64,000 bases of DNA from Caulobacter hibisci (lineage in GTDB: Bacteria; Pseudomonadota; Alphaproteobacteria; Caulobacterales; Caulobacteraceae). The position numbers were made by a program, and so were the translations under genes. The stretch is from positions 1-64,000 of the forward strand of contig NZ_JADWOX010000001.1 in the NCBI RefSeq assembly GCF_016135805.1, in the 5' to 3' direction. Below the pieces are notes generated by a model that was not told the origin of the DNA, searched no databases, and saw only the letters and a program-made list of their open reading frames with translations. Shown here piece after piece: positions 27,302 through 35,674 of this stretch; the stretch's first letter is position 1; every line of letters starts with the position of its first letter.

Positions 27302-28525
27302 CTAGGCCGCCTTCAGCGGCAGGTCCTGGGACGGCGCGGCGCCCAGGATCGGCGGCCGGTCGAGCAGGCCGCTGACGGCGGGGCCGGCGGCGAAGCGCAG
27401 GCCGGCGGCGCGGCAGGCGTCCAGCTCCTTGGCCGAGCGCACGCCCAGCACCGCCTGGCGCACGCCCTTGCCGCGATAGATCGACTGGCGCGAGGCGAAC
27501 AGGGCGATGGCCTTGATCCGCTCGGCGTCGTTGTCGTCGCGCAGCTCCAGCGAGATGCTGGAGGCGATGTCGCCCGGCAGGGTGTTCACCGGGAAGTTCG
27601 GGTCGGAGATGCAGAGATCGATGTGTGCGAACGAGCCCTGCAGGAAGCCGCGGATCTGCTGCAGCAGGCCCATCGAGGGCTCGCGCGGGGTGTCGTAGAT
27701 GCTGGCGCCCAGGCGCGGCTGCAGGTCGAGCGGGAAGCGCGACAGCCGGCGCTTGTAGGCCTCCTGCGAGGCCGGGGTCGTCAGGTTCCAGAAGCTGAGC
27801 GGCAGGTAGAGCGCCCCGTCGCCGTCCTTGACGGTCGGGAAGCCGAACTGGGCGTCGTTGAGGCCGGTCAGATCGCGGGCCAGCAGGGCCGAGTCGTCGT
27901 CCGGGCGCGGCCTGTCGAGGTCAGCCTTGTGGCCCAGCAGGGCGGCGACCAGGGTCTCGCTGGGCAGGTGGTAGACGGCGTTCCAGCCGGTGGTCAGCGG
28001 GGCGGCGGTCTTGGCCGGGGCCGCGGCGGCGATCGGGCGGACCGGCGTCGGTGCGGGCTTGGCCGCCGCCTTGGCGGGAGCGGGCTCGGCGCCGGGGGCG
28101 GTCGGGGCGCTGGGCACCGCGCGGATCTCCTCGGCGGTGATCACCTGCACGTGGCCCGGCGCGCCGGAATAGCCGCGGCCGGCCATCAGCCCGGCCAGCT
28201 CGCCTTGTGACAGGCTGGCGAACTGCAGGACGGCGTTCTCGTCGCCCTCGAAGGTCATCAGGCACACCTGGCCGCTCTTGCGGCCGGGGAACAACGAGGT
28301 CTCCAGCTCGATGGCCAGGGCCTGCATCTCTTCGGGGTTCAGCTGCTCGGACTTGCTGTCGGCCAGCACGAAGGCCAGGGGCGCGACGACGCCGTAGCGG
28401 CGCGGGGCCTTCCAGCGATGCTTGAGATAGAGGTCGGCCGCCGCCTGCACCTGAGGCGGGGGAACGCTCGCGCCCGCCGTCTCCGCGGCGGTGAGCAGGA
28501 TGCGCAGGCAAGCAATGGCCGTCAT
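27302..28525 (-). CDS. Unknown protein, degenerate EAL-like barrel (paralogue 3 of 3)
   Basis: 407 residues beginning MTAIACLRILLTAAE. Most divergent of the three, with a longer Ala/Pro-rich linker at about 145-185. Shared landmarks are PRRYGVVAPLAFVLADSKS, FEGDENAVLQFASLS, AVYHLPSETLVAAL, YLPLSFWNL, RLGASIYDTPREPS, FAHIDLCISDPNF and RFAAGPAVSGLL. It lies 81 nt upstream of paralogue 2 on the same strand, so the two may form an operon. No catalytic EAL residues. Confidence 0.7.
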   Translation of the reverse strand: MTAIACLRILLTAAETAGASVPPPQVQAAADLYLKHRWKAPRRYGVVAPLAFVLADSKSEQLNPEEMQALAIELETSLFPGRKSGQVCLMTFEGDENAVLQFASLSQGELAGLMAGRGYSGAPGHVQVITAEEIRAVPSAPTAPGAEPAPAKAAAKPAPTPVRPIAAAAPAKTAAPLTTGWNAVYHLPSETLVAALLGHKADLDRPRPDDDSALLARDLTGLNDAQFGFPTVKDGDGALYLPLSFWNLTTPASQEAYKRRLSRFPLDLQPRLGASIYDTPREPSMGLLQQIRGFLQGSFAHIDLCISDPNFPVNTLPGDIASSISLELRDDNDAERIKAIALFASRQSIYRGKGVRQAVLGVRSAKELDACRAAGLRFAAGPAVSGLLDRPPILGAAPSQDLPLKAA

Positions 28526-28628
28526 GACCGGGAACTTGCCTGCGAATGCTTGGCGAAATCCTTACAGATCAAGGATAACGTCGGTTTTTCATGTAGTTGC
28601 AGGTATAGTGCGACGAGGTGACGCATCA

Positions 28629-28766
28629 GGATCCTCCCCCTGTGGGGGAGGTGGCCGGTAGGGCCGGAGGGGGGACGTTTTCAGCCGCTGCTGAACTTGG
28701 CCGATTTTTCAGCCACGCCCCCCACCGATCGCTATGCGATCGCCTCCCCCAGAGGGGGAGGTTTCA
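28629..28766. repeat. Intergenic composite palindromic element, family A (copy 2)
   Basis: Outer stems CCTCCCCC (28633-28640) with GGGGGAGG (28644-28651) and, at the other end, CGATCGC-TAT-GCGATCG followed by CCTCCCCC/GGGGGAGG. The right two-thirds matches the copy at the window start. It lies between EAL-like paralogue 3 and the GNAT gene and just reaches the GNAT stop codon. Confidence 0.8.
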
Positions 28767-29354
28767 GACGAACGTCTCGCTGAGCCTGAATTCAAGGCGC
28801 TGCTTGACGCCCGGCCAGTCGAAGTCGGTGATCGAGAACACGGCGGTGTCGCGCACGTGGCCGGTCCAGGTGATCTTGTGGCTGCGCAGCACGCCTTCCT
28901 TGGAGGCGCCCAGCTTCTCGACGGCGGCCTGGCTGCGGGCGTTGCGGACGTCGATCAGGAACTCCACGCGGATGACGCCGGCGTCGAAGGCGTGACCCAG
29001 CAGCAGGCGCTTGGATTCCGGGTTCACCGGGCCCGAGCGGGCGCTGGGATGCAGGAAGGTCGAGCCGATCTCCAGGCCCTTGTGCAGGCGGCGGATGTTC
29101 AGATAGCTCGAGGTGCCGACGATCTTGCCGTCCGACAGGCGGCGGATGGCGAAGCCGACGCGCTCGCCGCGGTCGCTCTCGCCCAGCAGGGCGCCCCACC
29201 AGTCCTCGAAGCCTTCGCCGCAGCCGTTGACCGACATGATCTCCCAGCTTTCGGGATCGCAGTCGATGGCGCCGCGCAGCTCGTCGCGCAGGTCCGGGGT
29301 GATCGGTTCCAGCCGGACGTAGCGGCCTTCGAGGGGCTTGATGGTCAGGTTCAT
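28764..29354 (-). CDS. GNAT family N-acetyltransferase (RimJ/RimL-like)
   Basis: 196 residues. Starts MNLTIKPLEGRYVRLEPITPD, then GERVGFAIRR, KIVGTSSYLNIRRLHKGLEI (strand 4), PESKRLLLGHAFDAGVIRVE (acetyl-CoA-binding helix and strand 5), and NARSQAAVEKLGASKEGVLR, all usual for the RimL-type acetyltransferase_3 group. It probably acetylates an amino group of a protein or small molecule; substrate unknown. Cytoplasmic. Divergent from the acyl-CoA dehydrogenase. Confidence 0.88.
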   Translation of the reverse strand: MNLTIKPLEGRYVRLEPITPDLRDELRGAIDCDPESWEIMSVNGCGEGFEDWWGALLGESDRGERVGFAIRRLSDGKIVGTSSYLNIRRLHKGLEIGSTFLHPSARSGPVNPESKRLLLGHAFDAGVIRVEFLIDVRNARSQAAVEKLGASKEGVLRSHKITWTGHVRDTAVFSITDFDWPGVKQRLEFRLSETFV

Positions 29355-29486
29355 GGCGGTGTTTTCCGCCAGGAGCGGGCGGCTGACAAGCCGCCAGGCG
29401 AGGATCCGGCGTCGAAGCGGCGGGATCGTTCAAAACGCTCCCGCATCACCCGCTTGCCGCGCCCGTAAACTCGGTGTTACAACATC

Positions 29487-29504
29487 TTCAAACAAGTGTT
29501 TGAA
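29487..29504. promoter_or_regulatory. Palindromic operator TTCAAACA-AG-TGTTTGAA (PsrA/FadR-type candidate)
   Basis: Perfect 8-bp arms around a 2-base centre, ending 18 nt before the start codon of the acyl-CoA dehydrogenase. The core CAAAC-N4-GTTTG fits the published binding pattern of PsrA, the TetR-family fatty-acid sensor of Pseudomonas. A TetR-type repressor relieved by fatty acyl-CoA would suit the gene. No such regulator lies in the window. Confidence 0.6.
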
Positions 29505-29522
29505 CCAGGGATCGGGAACGCC

Positions 29523-30827
<1,305 letters not shown>

Positions 30828-30833
30828 CCTGAT

Positions 30834-30997
30834 CCCTCTCCCCTTGCGGGAGAGGGTGGCCTCCGAAGGAGGTCGGGTGAGGGGTCTCTCAAAAGTAAGA
30901 CGCCGCGACAGCCGATCAGCTGTCGCGGCGTTTTTCGTTCGTGCGACCCCTCATCCGTCGCCTTTCGGCGACACCTTCTCCCGCAAGGGGAGAAGGG
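30834..30997. repeat. Intergenic composite palindromic element, family B (copy 3)
   Basis: Outer arms CTCCCCTTGCGGGAGAGGG and CTTCTCCCGCAAGGGGAGAA, inner GTCGGGTGAGGGGTC and GACCCCTCATCC modules. Between the convergent acyl-CoA dehydrogenase and ribF genes. Its unique centre is a true intrinsic terminator, listed separately. Confidence 0.87.
30900..30935 (+). terminator. Rho-independent terminator inside the family B element
   Basis: Perfect 13-bp stem ACGCCGCGACAGC (30900-30912) with GCTGTCGCGGCGT (30919-30931), six-base loop and a run of five T. Would end the acyl-CoA dehydrogenase transcript. Confidence 0.88.
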
Positions 30998-31951
30998 TTA
31001 AAAAGTCGGCGCCACGATCGCTCGCGCCTGCGTCTCGTCGCAGCGGATCTGGTCGATCATCAGCTCGATGCTGTCGAACTTCAGTTCCGGGCGCAGGAAG
31101 GCGATCAGCTGGGTTTCGATGACCTGGCCGTAGAGGTCCTCGTCGAAGTCGAACAGCCAGGTCTCCAGCCGCGTCTCGACCTCGCCAGTGGTCGGGTTGT
31201 TGCCGAGGTTGGCGACGCCCGGGATCACGCGGCCGTCGGGCAGGCGGGTGCGGGTGGCGTAGACGCCGAGCTTGGGCACCACGTAGTCGACGATCTCGAC
31301 ATTGGCGGTGGGAAAGCCCAGCTGGCGGCCCAGCTGCTGGCCGCGGCGCACCACGCCCTCGATGGCGAAGGGGCGGCCGAGGATCCGGGCGGCCTCTTCC
31401 GGCTTGCCGGCCCGCAGGGCCTCGCGCACGCCGGTGGACGAGAACTTCTCGCCGTCGCGATTGGCCACCGGTTCGGCCACCGAGACCGAGAAGCCCAGCT
31501 CCTGGCCATAGGCCTTCATGGCGTCGGGGCTGCCGGTGCGGCCCTTGCCGAACGAGATGTCGAAGCCGACGGCGACGTGGCGGATGCCCAGGCCGTCGTG
31601 CAGCACGCGCTCGGCGAAGGCCCGGTCGTCCAGCGTGGCCATCTCGAAGTCGAACGGCAGCAGGTAGAGGAAGTCGACGCCCAGATCGCTGAGCAGGCGG
31701 GCCTGCTGCTCGACCGTCATCAGCCGGAAGGCCGGCTCGGTGGGGCGGAACAGGCGCCGGGGGTGCGGGTCGAACGTGACCACGCCCAGCGGGACCTTCA
31801 GCTCGCGCGCGGCGCGGGCGGCCTCGGCGATCACCTGCTGGTGGCCGCGATGGACGCCGTCGAAATTGCCCAGGGCCACGGCCGCGCCCTTTTCCTCGGG
31901 CGCTACGTCCTTCCAGCCGTGGACGATCTTCAGGCGCACGCGCGGATCCAT
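30998..31951 (-). CDS. ribF: Bifunctional riboflavin kinase / FAD synthetase
   Basis: 317 residues. Makes FMN and then FAD from riboflavin. N-terminal adenylyltransferase domain with the HIGH-like GNFDGVHRGHQ and VVTFDPHPRRLF; C-terminal flavokinase domain with RGQQLGRQLGFPTANVEI and VANLGNNPT. Complete length. It lies two bases after the MaoC gene on the same strand, in a probable HAD phosphatase-MaoC-ribF operon. FAD supply is relevant to several flavoenzymes nearby, but there is no sign of direct linkage. Confidence 0.96.
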   Translation of the reverse strand: MDPRVRLKIVHGWKDVAPEEKGAAVALGNFDGVHRGHQQVIAEAARAARELKVPLGVVTFDPHPRRLFRPTEPAFRLMTVEQQARLLSDLGVDFLYLLPFDFEMATLDDRAFAERVLHDGLGIRHVAVGFDISFGKGRTGSPDAMKAYGQELGFSVSVAEPVANRDGEKFSSTGVREALRAGKPEEAARILGRPFAIEGVVRRGQQLGRQLGFPTANVEIVDYVVPKLGVYATRTRLPDGRVIPGVANLGNNPTTGEVETRLETWLFDFDEDLYGQVIETQLIAFLRPELKFDSIELMIDQIRCDETQARAIVAPTF

Positions 31952-31953
31952 GC

Positions 31954-32373
31954 TCAGGCGCCCTTCTTCGGAACCAGGACCACGGCCTCGCCGTCGACCA
32001 CGGCCTTCTTGCCGACGATGCAGGTGGTGGAAAGGGTGACGCGGCCCTTGGCCTCGTCGATGGCGGTGACCGCCACCTTGACCACGACGGTGTCGCCGAT
32101 GCGCACCGGCCGCTTGAAGTTCAGCGATTGCGACAGATAGACCGCGCCCGGACCGGGTAGGCTGGTCCCCAGCGCCGCCGAGATATAGCCGGCCGACAGC
32201 ATGCCGTGGGCGATGCGCTCGCCGAAGCTGGTCGTGGCGGCGTAGTCGGTGTCGAGGTGCACGGGGTTGGTGTCGCCGGTGACGTCGGCGAAGGCCTGGA
32301 TGTCGGCCTCGCCCACGGTGCGGCTGAGTTCGGCGGTCTGGCCGACGCTCAAGTCCTCGAGAAAGAGACCCAT
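31954..32373 (-). CDS. MaoC-like (R)-enoyl-CoA hydratase
   Basis: 139 residues, a single hot-dog domain. The hydratase-2 motif is intact: DTNPVHLDTDYAATTSFGERIAHGML, with the catalytic Asp and His in its D-x-N-P-x-H part. PhaJ-type enzymes of this length convert enoyl-CoA to (R)-3-hydroxyacyl-CoA, for example for polyhydroxyalkanoate synthesis. Directly upstream of ribF (2-nt gap) and 55 nt downstream of the HAD gene. Confidence 0.88.
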   Translation of the reverse strand: MGLFLEDLSVGQTAELSRTVGEADIQAFADVTGDTNPVHLDTDYAATTSFGERIAHGMLSAGYISAALGTSLPGPGAVYLSQSLNFKRPVRIGDTVVVKVAVTAIDEAKGRVTLSTTCIVGKKAVVDGEAVVLVPKKGA

Positions 32374-32428
32374 GCGATCCTGCGTTCTTATAGCTCTTGG
32401 ACAGGTCTTTTAGCGCGACGGGCCGGCT

Positions 32429-33289
32429 TCACCAGACCAGATCGGCGACGGCGTGGGTGGCGCCGACGCTTTCGGCGGCCAGCAACTGGGTCACGGCCTC
32501 GGGCGATAGCAGGCCGTCGGGGCCGAGGGCCTTCTCGCCGTGGATGCCCTTGGCGATGAACAGGCAGGCCAGCTTCTGGTTCTCGGCGCCGAGCACGTCG
32601 GTGATGACGCCGTCGCCGATGCACAGCACGCGCGAGCGATCGACCGGGCCGCCTTTCAGGCGCTCGGCTTCCGCAAGGGCCAGGTCGTAGATCGCCGCGA
32701 ACGGCTTGCCGGCCATCACCACCTTGCCGCCCAGCTCCTCATAGAGATCGGCCAGGGCGCCGGCGCAGAAGATCAGCTTGTCGCCGCGCTGCACCACCCG
32801 GTCGGGATTGGCGCAGATGAACAGCAGGCCGCGATCGGCGGCGACCTTGAGTTGGTCGCGATAGTCTTCAGCCGTCTCTGCCTCGTCGTCGAACAGGCCG
32901 GTGCAGCAGATGAAGTCGGCGTCCTCGCAGCCGGCGCCGTCGAGACTCAGGCCCGCATAGAGCGGCTCGTCACGCTCTGGGCCGATCTTCCAGACCTTGC
33001 CCGGCGCGCGCTCGGCCAGCAGCGAGCGGGTGGCGTCGCCGCTGGTGACGAAGGCGCTCCACGCTTCGCGCTGCACCTTCAGGCCGTCCAGTTGCGCCAG
33101 CACGTCGTTGGACGGGCGCGGGGCGTTGGAGATCAGCACCACCGGGCCGTGGTCGCGGTTGAAGCGCTCCAGGGCGTCGCAGGCCTCGGGGAAGCTTTGC
33201 ACGCCGTTGTGGATCACGCCCCACACGTCGCAGAGCACCACGTCGTAGCGGTCGGTCAGGGCGGAAAGGCCGGCGGGAAAGTCGATCAT
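32429..33289 (-). CDS. HAD-IIA family hydrolase (TIGR01459-like)
   Basis: 286 residues from the ATG at 33289; a TTG ten codons upstream is also possible. HAD phosphatase with nucleophile motif VVLCDVWGVIHNG, motif II ISNAPRP, the lysine in MAGKPFAAIY and the acidic IGDGVITDVLGA. The W-G-V-I-H-N form of motif I is the mark of the alphaproteobacterial TIGR01459 subfamily, whose substrate is not established. First gene of the probable operon with maoC and ribF. Confidence 0.9.
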   Translation of the reverse strand: MIDFPAGLSALTDRYDVVLCDVWGVIHNGVQSFPEACDALERFNRDHGPVVLISNAPRPSNDVLAQLDGLKVQREAWSAFVTSGDATRSLLAERAPGKVWKIGPERDEPLYAGLSLDGAGCEDADFICCTGLFDDEAETAEDYRDQLKVAADRGLLFICANPDRVVQRGDKLIFCAGALADLYEELGGKVVMAGKPFAAIYDLALAEAERLKGGPVDRSRVLCIGDGVITDVLGAENQKLACLFIAKGIHGEKALGPDGLLSPEAVTQLLAAESVGATHAVADLVW

Positions 33290-33578
33290 GGTCAGGGCGG
33301 GTACCGGGCGGGAGTCCAAGCGTCAATGGCGGCTTGTCCGCCTGGGAAGGCGGCCAGCCTCGCTCGCGCATGTGGTGATGCTTCGCCAGAATATCAACAG
33401 ACCCATGTGGATAGGTGCTGTGTCGAAGTTATAAGTAACAGCGTTCGGATTTCGGCGTGATATATTCATTCAATTTAATATTTTGCGGTTAAGACTACAA
33501 TAAGAACTGGCTTCTATTTCTCATCGGCAGGGGGCGGCGGAAGAATTCCGAGCCTGATTAGTAAATGAGTTTAGTGTA
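33290..33578. other. AT-rich intergenic region before the autotransporter
   Basis: 289 nt, clearly AT-rich between about 33380 and 33580, unlike nearly all the rest of the window. It must contain the divergent promoters. TTAATATTTTGCGGTTAA near 33475 looks like a CtrA site but has a spacer of 10 instead of 7. No gene seen. Confidence 0.4.
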
Positions 33579-34883
33579 GTGCGTAAGCTTTCCAATAAAT
33601 CGGCTCTGTTCTGCTCGGCCGTCGTGATCTCGTTGTTCGCCGCTCAAGGCGCCTTCGCTCAAACCGCCGTCAGCAGCGACAACACGGCCACGGCCACGGG
33701 TGGTTCGGCGACCGCCGTCGGCGACGGCGCCACGGCCAGCGGCGGCTACTCCAACGCCTACGGTGAAAGCGCCGTCGCCAGCGGCTATCACGCCCTGGCC
33801 ATCGGTCACGACGCGGTCGCCAGCGGTTACGGCTCGATCCAGATCGGCGCTCACGGTGAAGCCTCGGGCACCTATTCGACCGTGGTCGGCAACTATTCCT
33901 CGGCCACCGGCGAATACAGCACCGTGCTCGGCGCCAACGCCTACGCTACGGGCGACAACAGCGTCGCCATCGGCTACGGCTCGGTCGCCGACGAAGCCGA
34001 CACGGTCTCGGTCGGCAGCGCCAGCTCGACCCGCCGCATCACCAACGTCTCGGACGGCGTCAACAGCACCGACGCGGTGAACCTGGGCCAGCTGCAAAGC
34101 TACAGCGCCTCGACGCTGTCGAGCGCCAACGCCTATACCGACGGCGCCATTTCCAGCATCGCCTCGACCGCCAACACCTATGCCGACACCGCCGCCGCCG
34201 CGGCCGTGACCACGGCTAACGGCTACACCGACACCGTCGCCGCCGCCGCTCTCACCACGGCCAACAGCTATACGGACACTAAGTCGGCCGCGACTCTGAC
34301 TTCGGCGAACGCCTACACCGACACGGCCGCCGCCGCCGCCGTGACCACGGCCAACAGCTACACCGACACCAAGTCGGCCCAGACCCTGGCCTCGGCCAAC
34401 ACCTATACCGACACCGCCGCCGCCGCGGCCGTGACGACGGCCAACACCTATACGGACACCAAGGCGACCGCGACCCTGGCCACGGCCACCACCTATACCG
34501 ACACCAAGTCGGCCCAGACCCTGACCTCGGCCAACGCCTATACCGACACCAAATCGGCTCAGACCCTGGCGTCGGCCAACGCCTACACCGACTGGCGCGT
34601 CGACACCCTGGTCACCCAGTTCGACAACCGCATGAACGACCTGTCGAACCGTCTGAACGGCGTCGGCGCGATGAGCTCGGCGATGTCGATGATGGCCGCC
34701 AACAACGCCGGCCAGGGCGCGGGCCTGAGCAACCGCCTGGCGATGGCCGTCGGCGGCTATCGCGGCGAGGCCGCGGTCGCCGTGGGCTATTCGCACAACA
34801 GCCGCGCCGTCAGCTACAATGTCGGCTTCTCGGCCACCGGCCGCGACGTGATGAGCGGCGGCAGCGTCGGCTTCGCCTGGTAG
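33579..34883 (+). CDS. Trimeric autotransporter adhesin (YadA/Hia type)
   Basis: 434 residues from a GTG start (MRKLSNKSALF). Signal peptide 1-28 (ending GAFAQ). Head of about 14-residue YadA-like repeats (GDGATASGGYSNAYGESA, GHDAVASGYGSIQIG, GDNSVAIGYGSVA; about 30-145), a neck RRITNVSDGVNSTDAVNLGQ, then a stalk of exactly eleven 15-residue repeats (181-345) of the type TTANSYTDTKSAQTL, and a C-terminal anchor (NRLAMAVGGYRGEAAVAVGY to VGFAW) ending in an aromatic residue. Three chains should form the outer-membrane barrel. Possible role in adhesion. Short compared with most such adhesins. Its upstream region is AT-rich, which may hint at transfer. Confidence 0.9.
   Translation: MRKLSNKSALFCSAVVISLFAAQGAFAQTAVSSDNTATATGGSATAVGDGATASGGYSNAYGESAVASGYHALAIGHDAVASGYGSIQIGAHGEASGTYSTVVGNYSSATGEYSTVLGANAYATGDNSVAIGYGSVADEADTVSVGSASSTRRITNVSDGVNSTDAVNLGQLQSYSASTLSSANAYTDGAISSIASTANTYADTAAAAAVTTANGYTDTVAAAALTTANSYTDTKSAATLTSANAYTDTAAAAAVTTANSYTDTKSAQTLASANTYTDTAAAAAVTTANTYTDTKATATLATATTYTDTKSAQTLTSANAYTDTKSAQTLASANAYTDWRVDTLVTQFDNRMNDLSNRLNGVGAMSSAMSMMAANNAGQGAGLSNRLAMAVGGYRGEAAVAVGYSHNSRAVSYNVGFSATGRDVMSGGSVGFAW
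34119..34613 (+). repeat. Eleven in-frame 45-bp tandem repeats (stalk of the autotransporter)
   Basis: 495 bases divide exactly into eleven 45-bp units coding 15 residues each, of consensus [ST]xANxYTDTxxAxxL/V. The Y-T-D triplet recurs in 10 of 11 units (one has Y-A-D). Fifteen-residue periodicity suits a right-handed trimeric coiled coil as in the YadA stalk. The DNA units differ by third-position changes. Confidence 0.93.
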
Positions 34884-34943
34884 TTCCAGACGCTAACAGC
34901 GGCGCAGAAGCGCGAGCCACGCAGAAGGCGTGAAACGACAGGG

Positions 34944-34968
34944 CCCCGGAGTTCGCTCCGGGGTCTTT
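34944..34968 (+). terminator. Rho-independent terminator after the autotransporter
   Basis: Stem CCCCGGAG (34944-34951), TTCG loop, CTCCGGGG (34956-34963), then TCTTT. Also near the 3' end of the convergent oxygenase gene and may serve both. Confidence 0.85.
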
Positions 34969-34987
34969 CGCTTGTGCGGAGCAGTCT

Positions 34988-35674
34988 TCAGGTCGCGTCG
35001 TGGAAGATGACGCCCAGGGTGCGCCGCCGGCCAGACCGCACTTCGCTGACGCCGTGGCGCAGGATGCGGCGGTGGACGCCCCGGCTCCCCTCGGCCGGCC
35101 GCTCGCGCACGGCGAAGATCACGCCCTCGCCCTGGGCCAGGGGCACGACCTGGGCGGCCGACTGCTGGCGCGGGCGCTGCTCGACCAGCACGAACTCGCC
35201 GCCCTCGAAATCGCGGCCCGGCTGGTCCAGCAGGAAGGCGGCCTGCAGCGGAAAGACGTGCTCGCCGTAGAGGTCCTGGTGCAGGCAGTTGTAGTCGCCG
35301 GCCCCATAGGTCAGCAGCAGGGGCGTCGGCCGCGTCTGGCCGGCCGCGTGGCAGCGGTCGAGCATGGCCTGAAGGTCTTCCGGAAAGCGGCGCTCCTCGC
35401 CCAGGCGCTGCATCCAGCCGTTGGCGATGCGCGCCAGCGGCGGATAGAGGCCGGTCCGCAGTTTCTGCACCGTCTCGGGCAGGGGATAGGCGAAGTACCT
35501 GTACTCGCCGCGCCCGAAGCCGTGGCGGGCCATGACCACGCGGCTGCGGAACGGCGTCTCCTCGGCATAGAGCCCGGCCAGGCGGCCGCAGGTTTCCGGC
35601 GTCAGCACCGGCCCCGTGGTCGCCCAGCCGCGGGCGTCGAGTTCGGCGGCGATGCGCGTCCAGTCCAGGCTCAC
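34988..35674 (-). CDS. Predicted nucleic-acid Fe(II)/2-oxoglutarate oxygenase (COG3826/Oxygenase-NA type)
   Basis: 228 residues from a GTG start. Core: NCLHQDLYGEHVFPLQAA (HxD iron ligands), RDFEGGEFVLVEQRPRQQ, GVHRRILRHGVSEVRSG (distal His) and RRTLGVIFHDA (2-oxoglutarate Arg region). The MARHGFGRGEYRYFAYPLP segment is typical of the COG3826 family, which has been predicted to act on nucleic acids and is often linked to alkylation-repair genes. The start overlaps the Ada-like stop in GTGA, so translation is coupled. A DNA- or RNA-repair hydroxylase acting with the methyltransferase is a reasonable inference. Confidence 0.85.
   Translation of the reverse strand: MSLDWTRIAAELDARGWATTGPVLTPETCGRLAGLYAEETPFRSRVVMARHGFGRGEYRYFAYPLPETVQKLRTGLYPPLARIANGWMQRLGEERRFPEDLQAMLDRCHAAGQTRPTPLLLTYGAGDYNCLHQDLYGEHVFPLQAAFLLDQPGRDFEGGEFVLVEQRPRQQSAAQVVPLAQGEGVIFAVRERPAEGSRGVHRRILRHGVSEVRSGRRRTLGVIFHDAT

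Noticed and set aside
28526..28763. Small RNA gene in the gap before the GNAT gene
   Set aside because: The hairpins belong to a family A repeat element; no independent promoter or terminator was seen.
33474..33494. Possible CtrA binding site (TTAA pair) before the autotransporter
   Set aside because: The spacer between the TTAA halves is 10 bases rather than 7.
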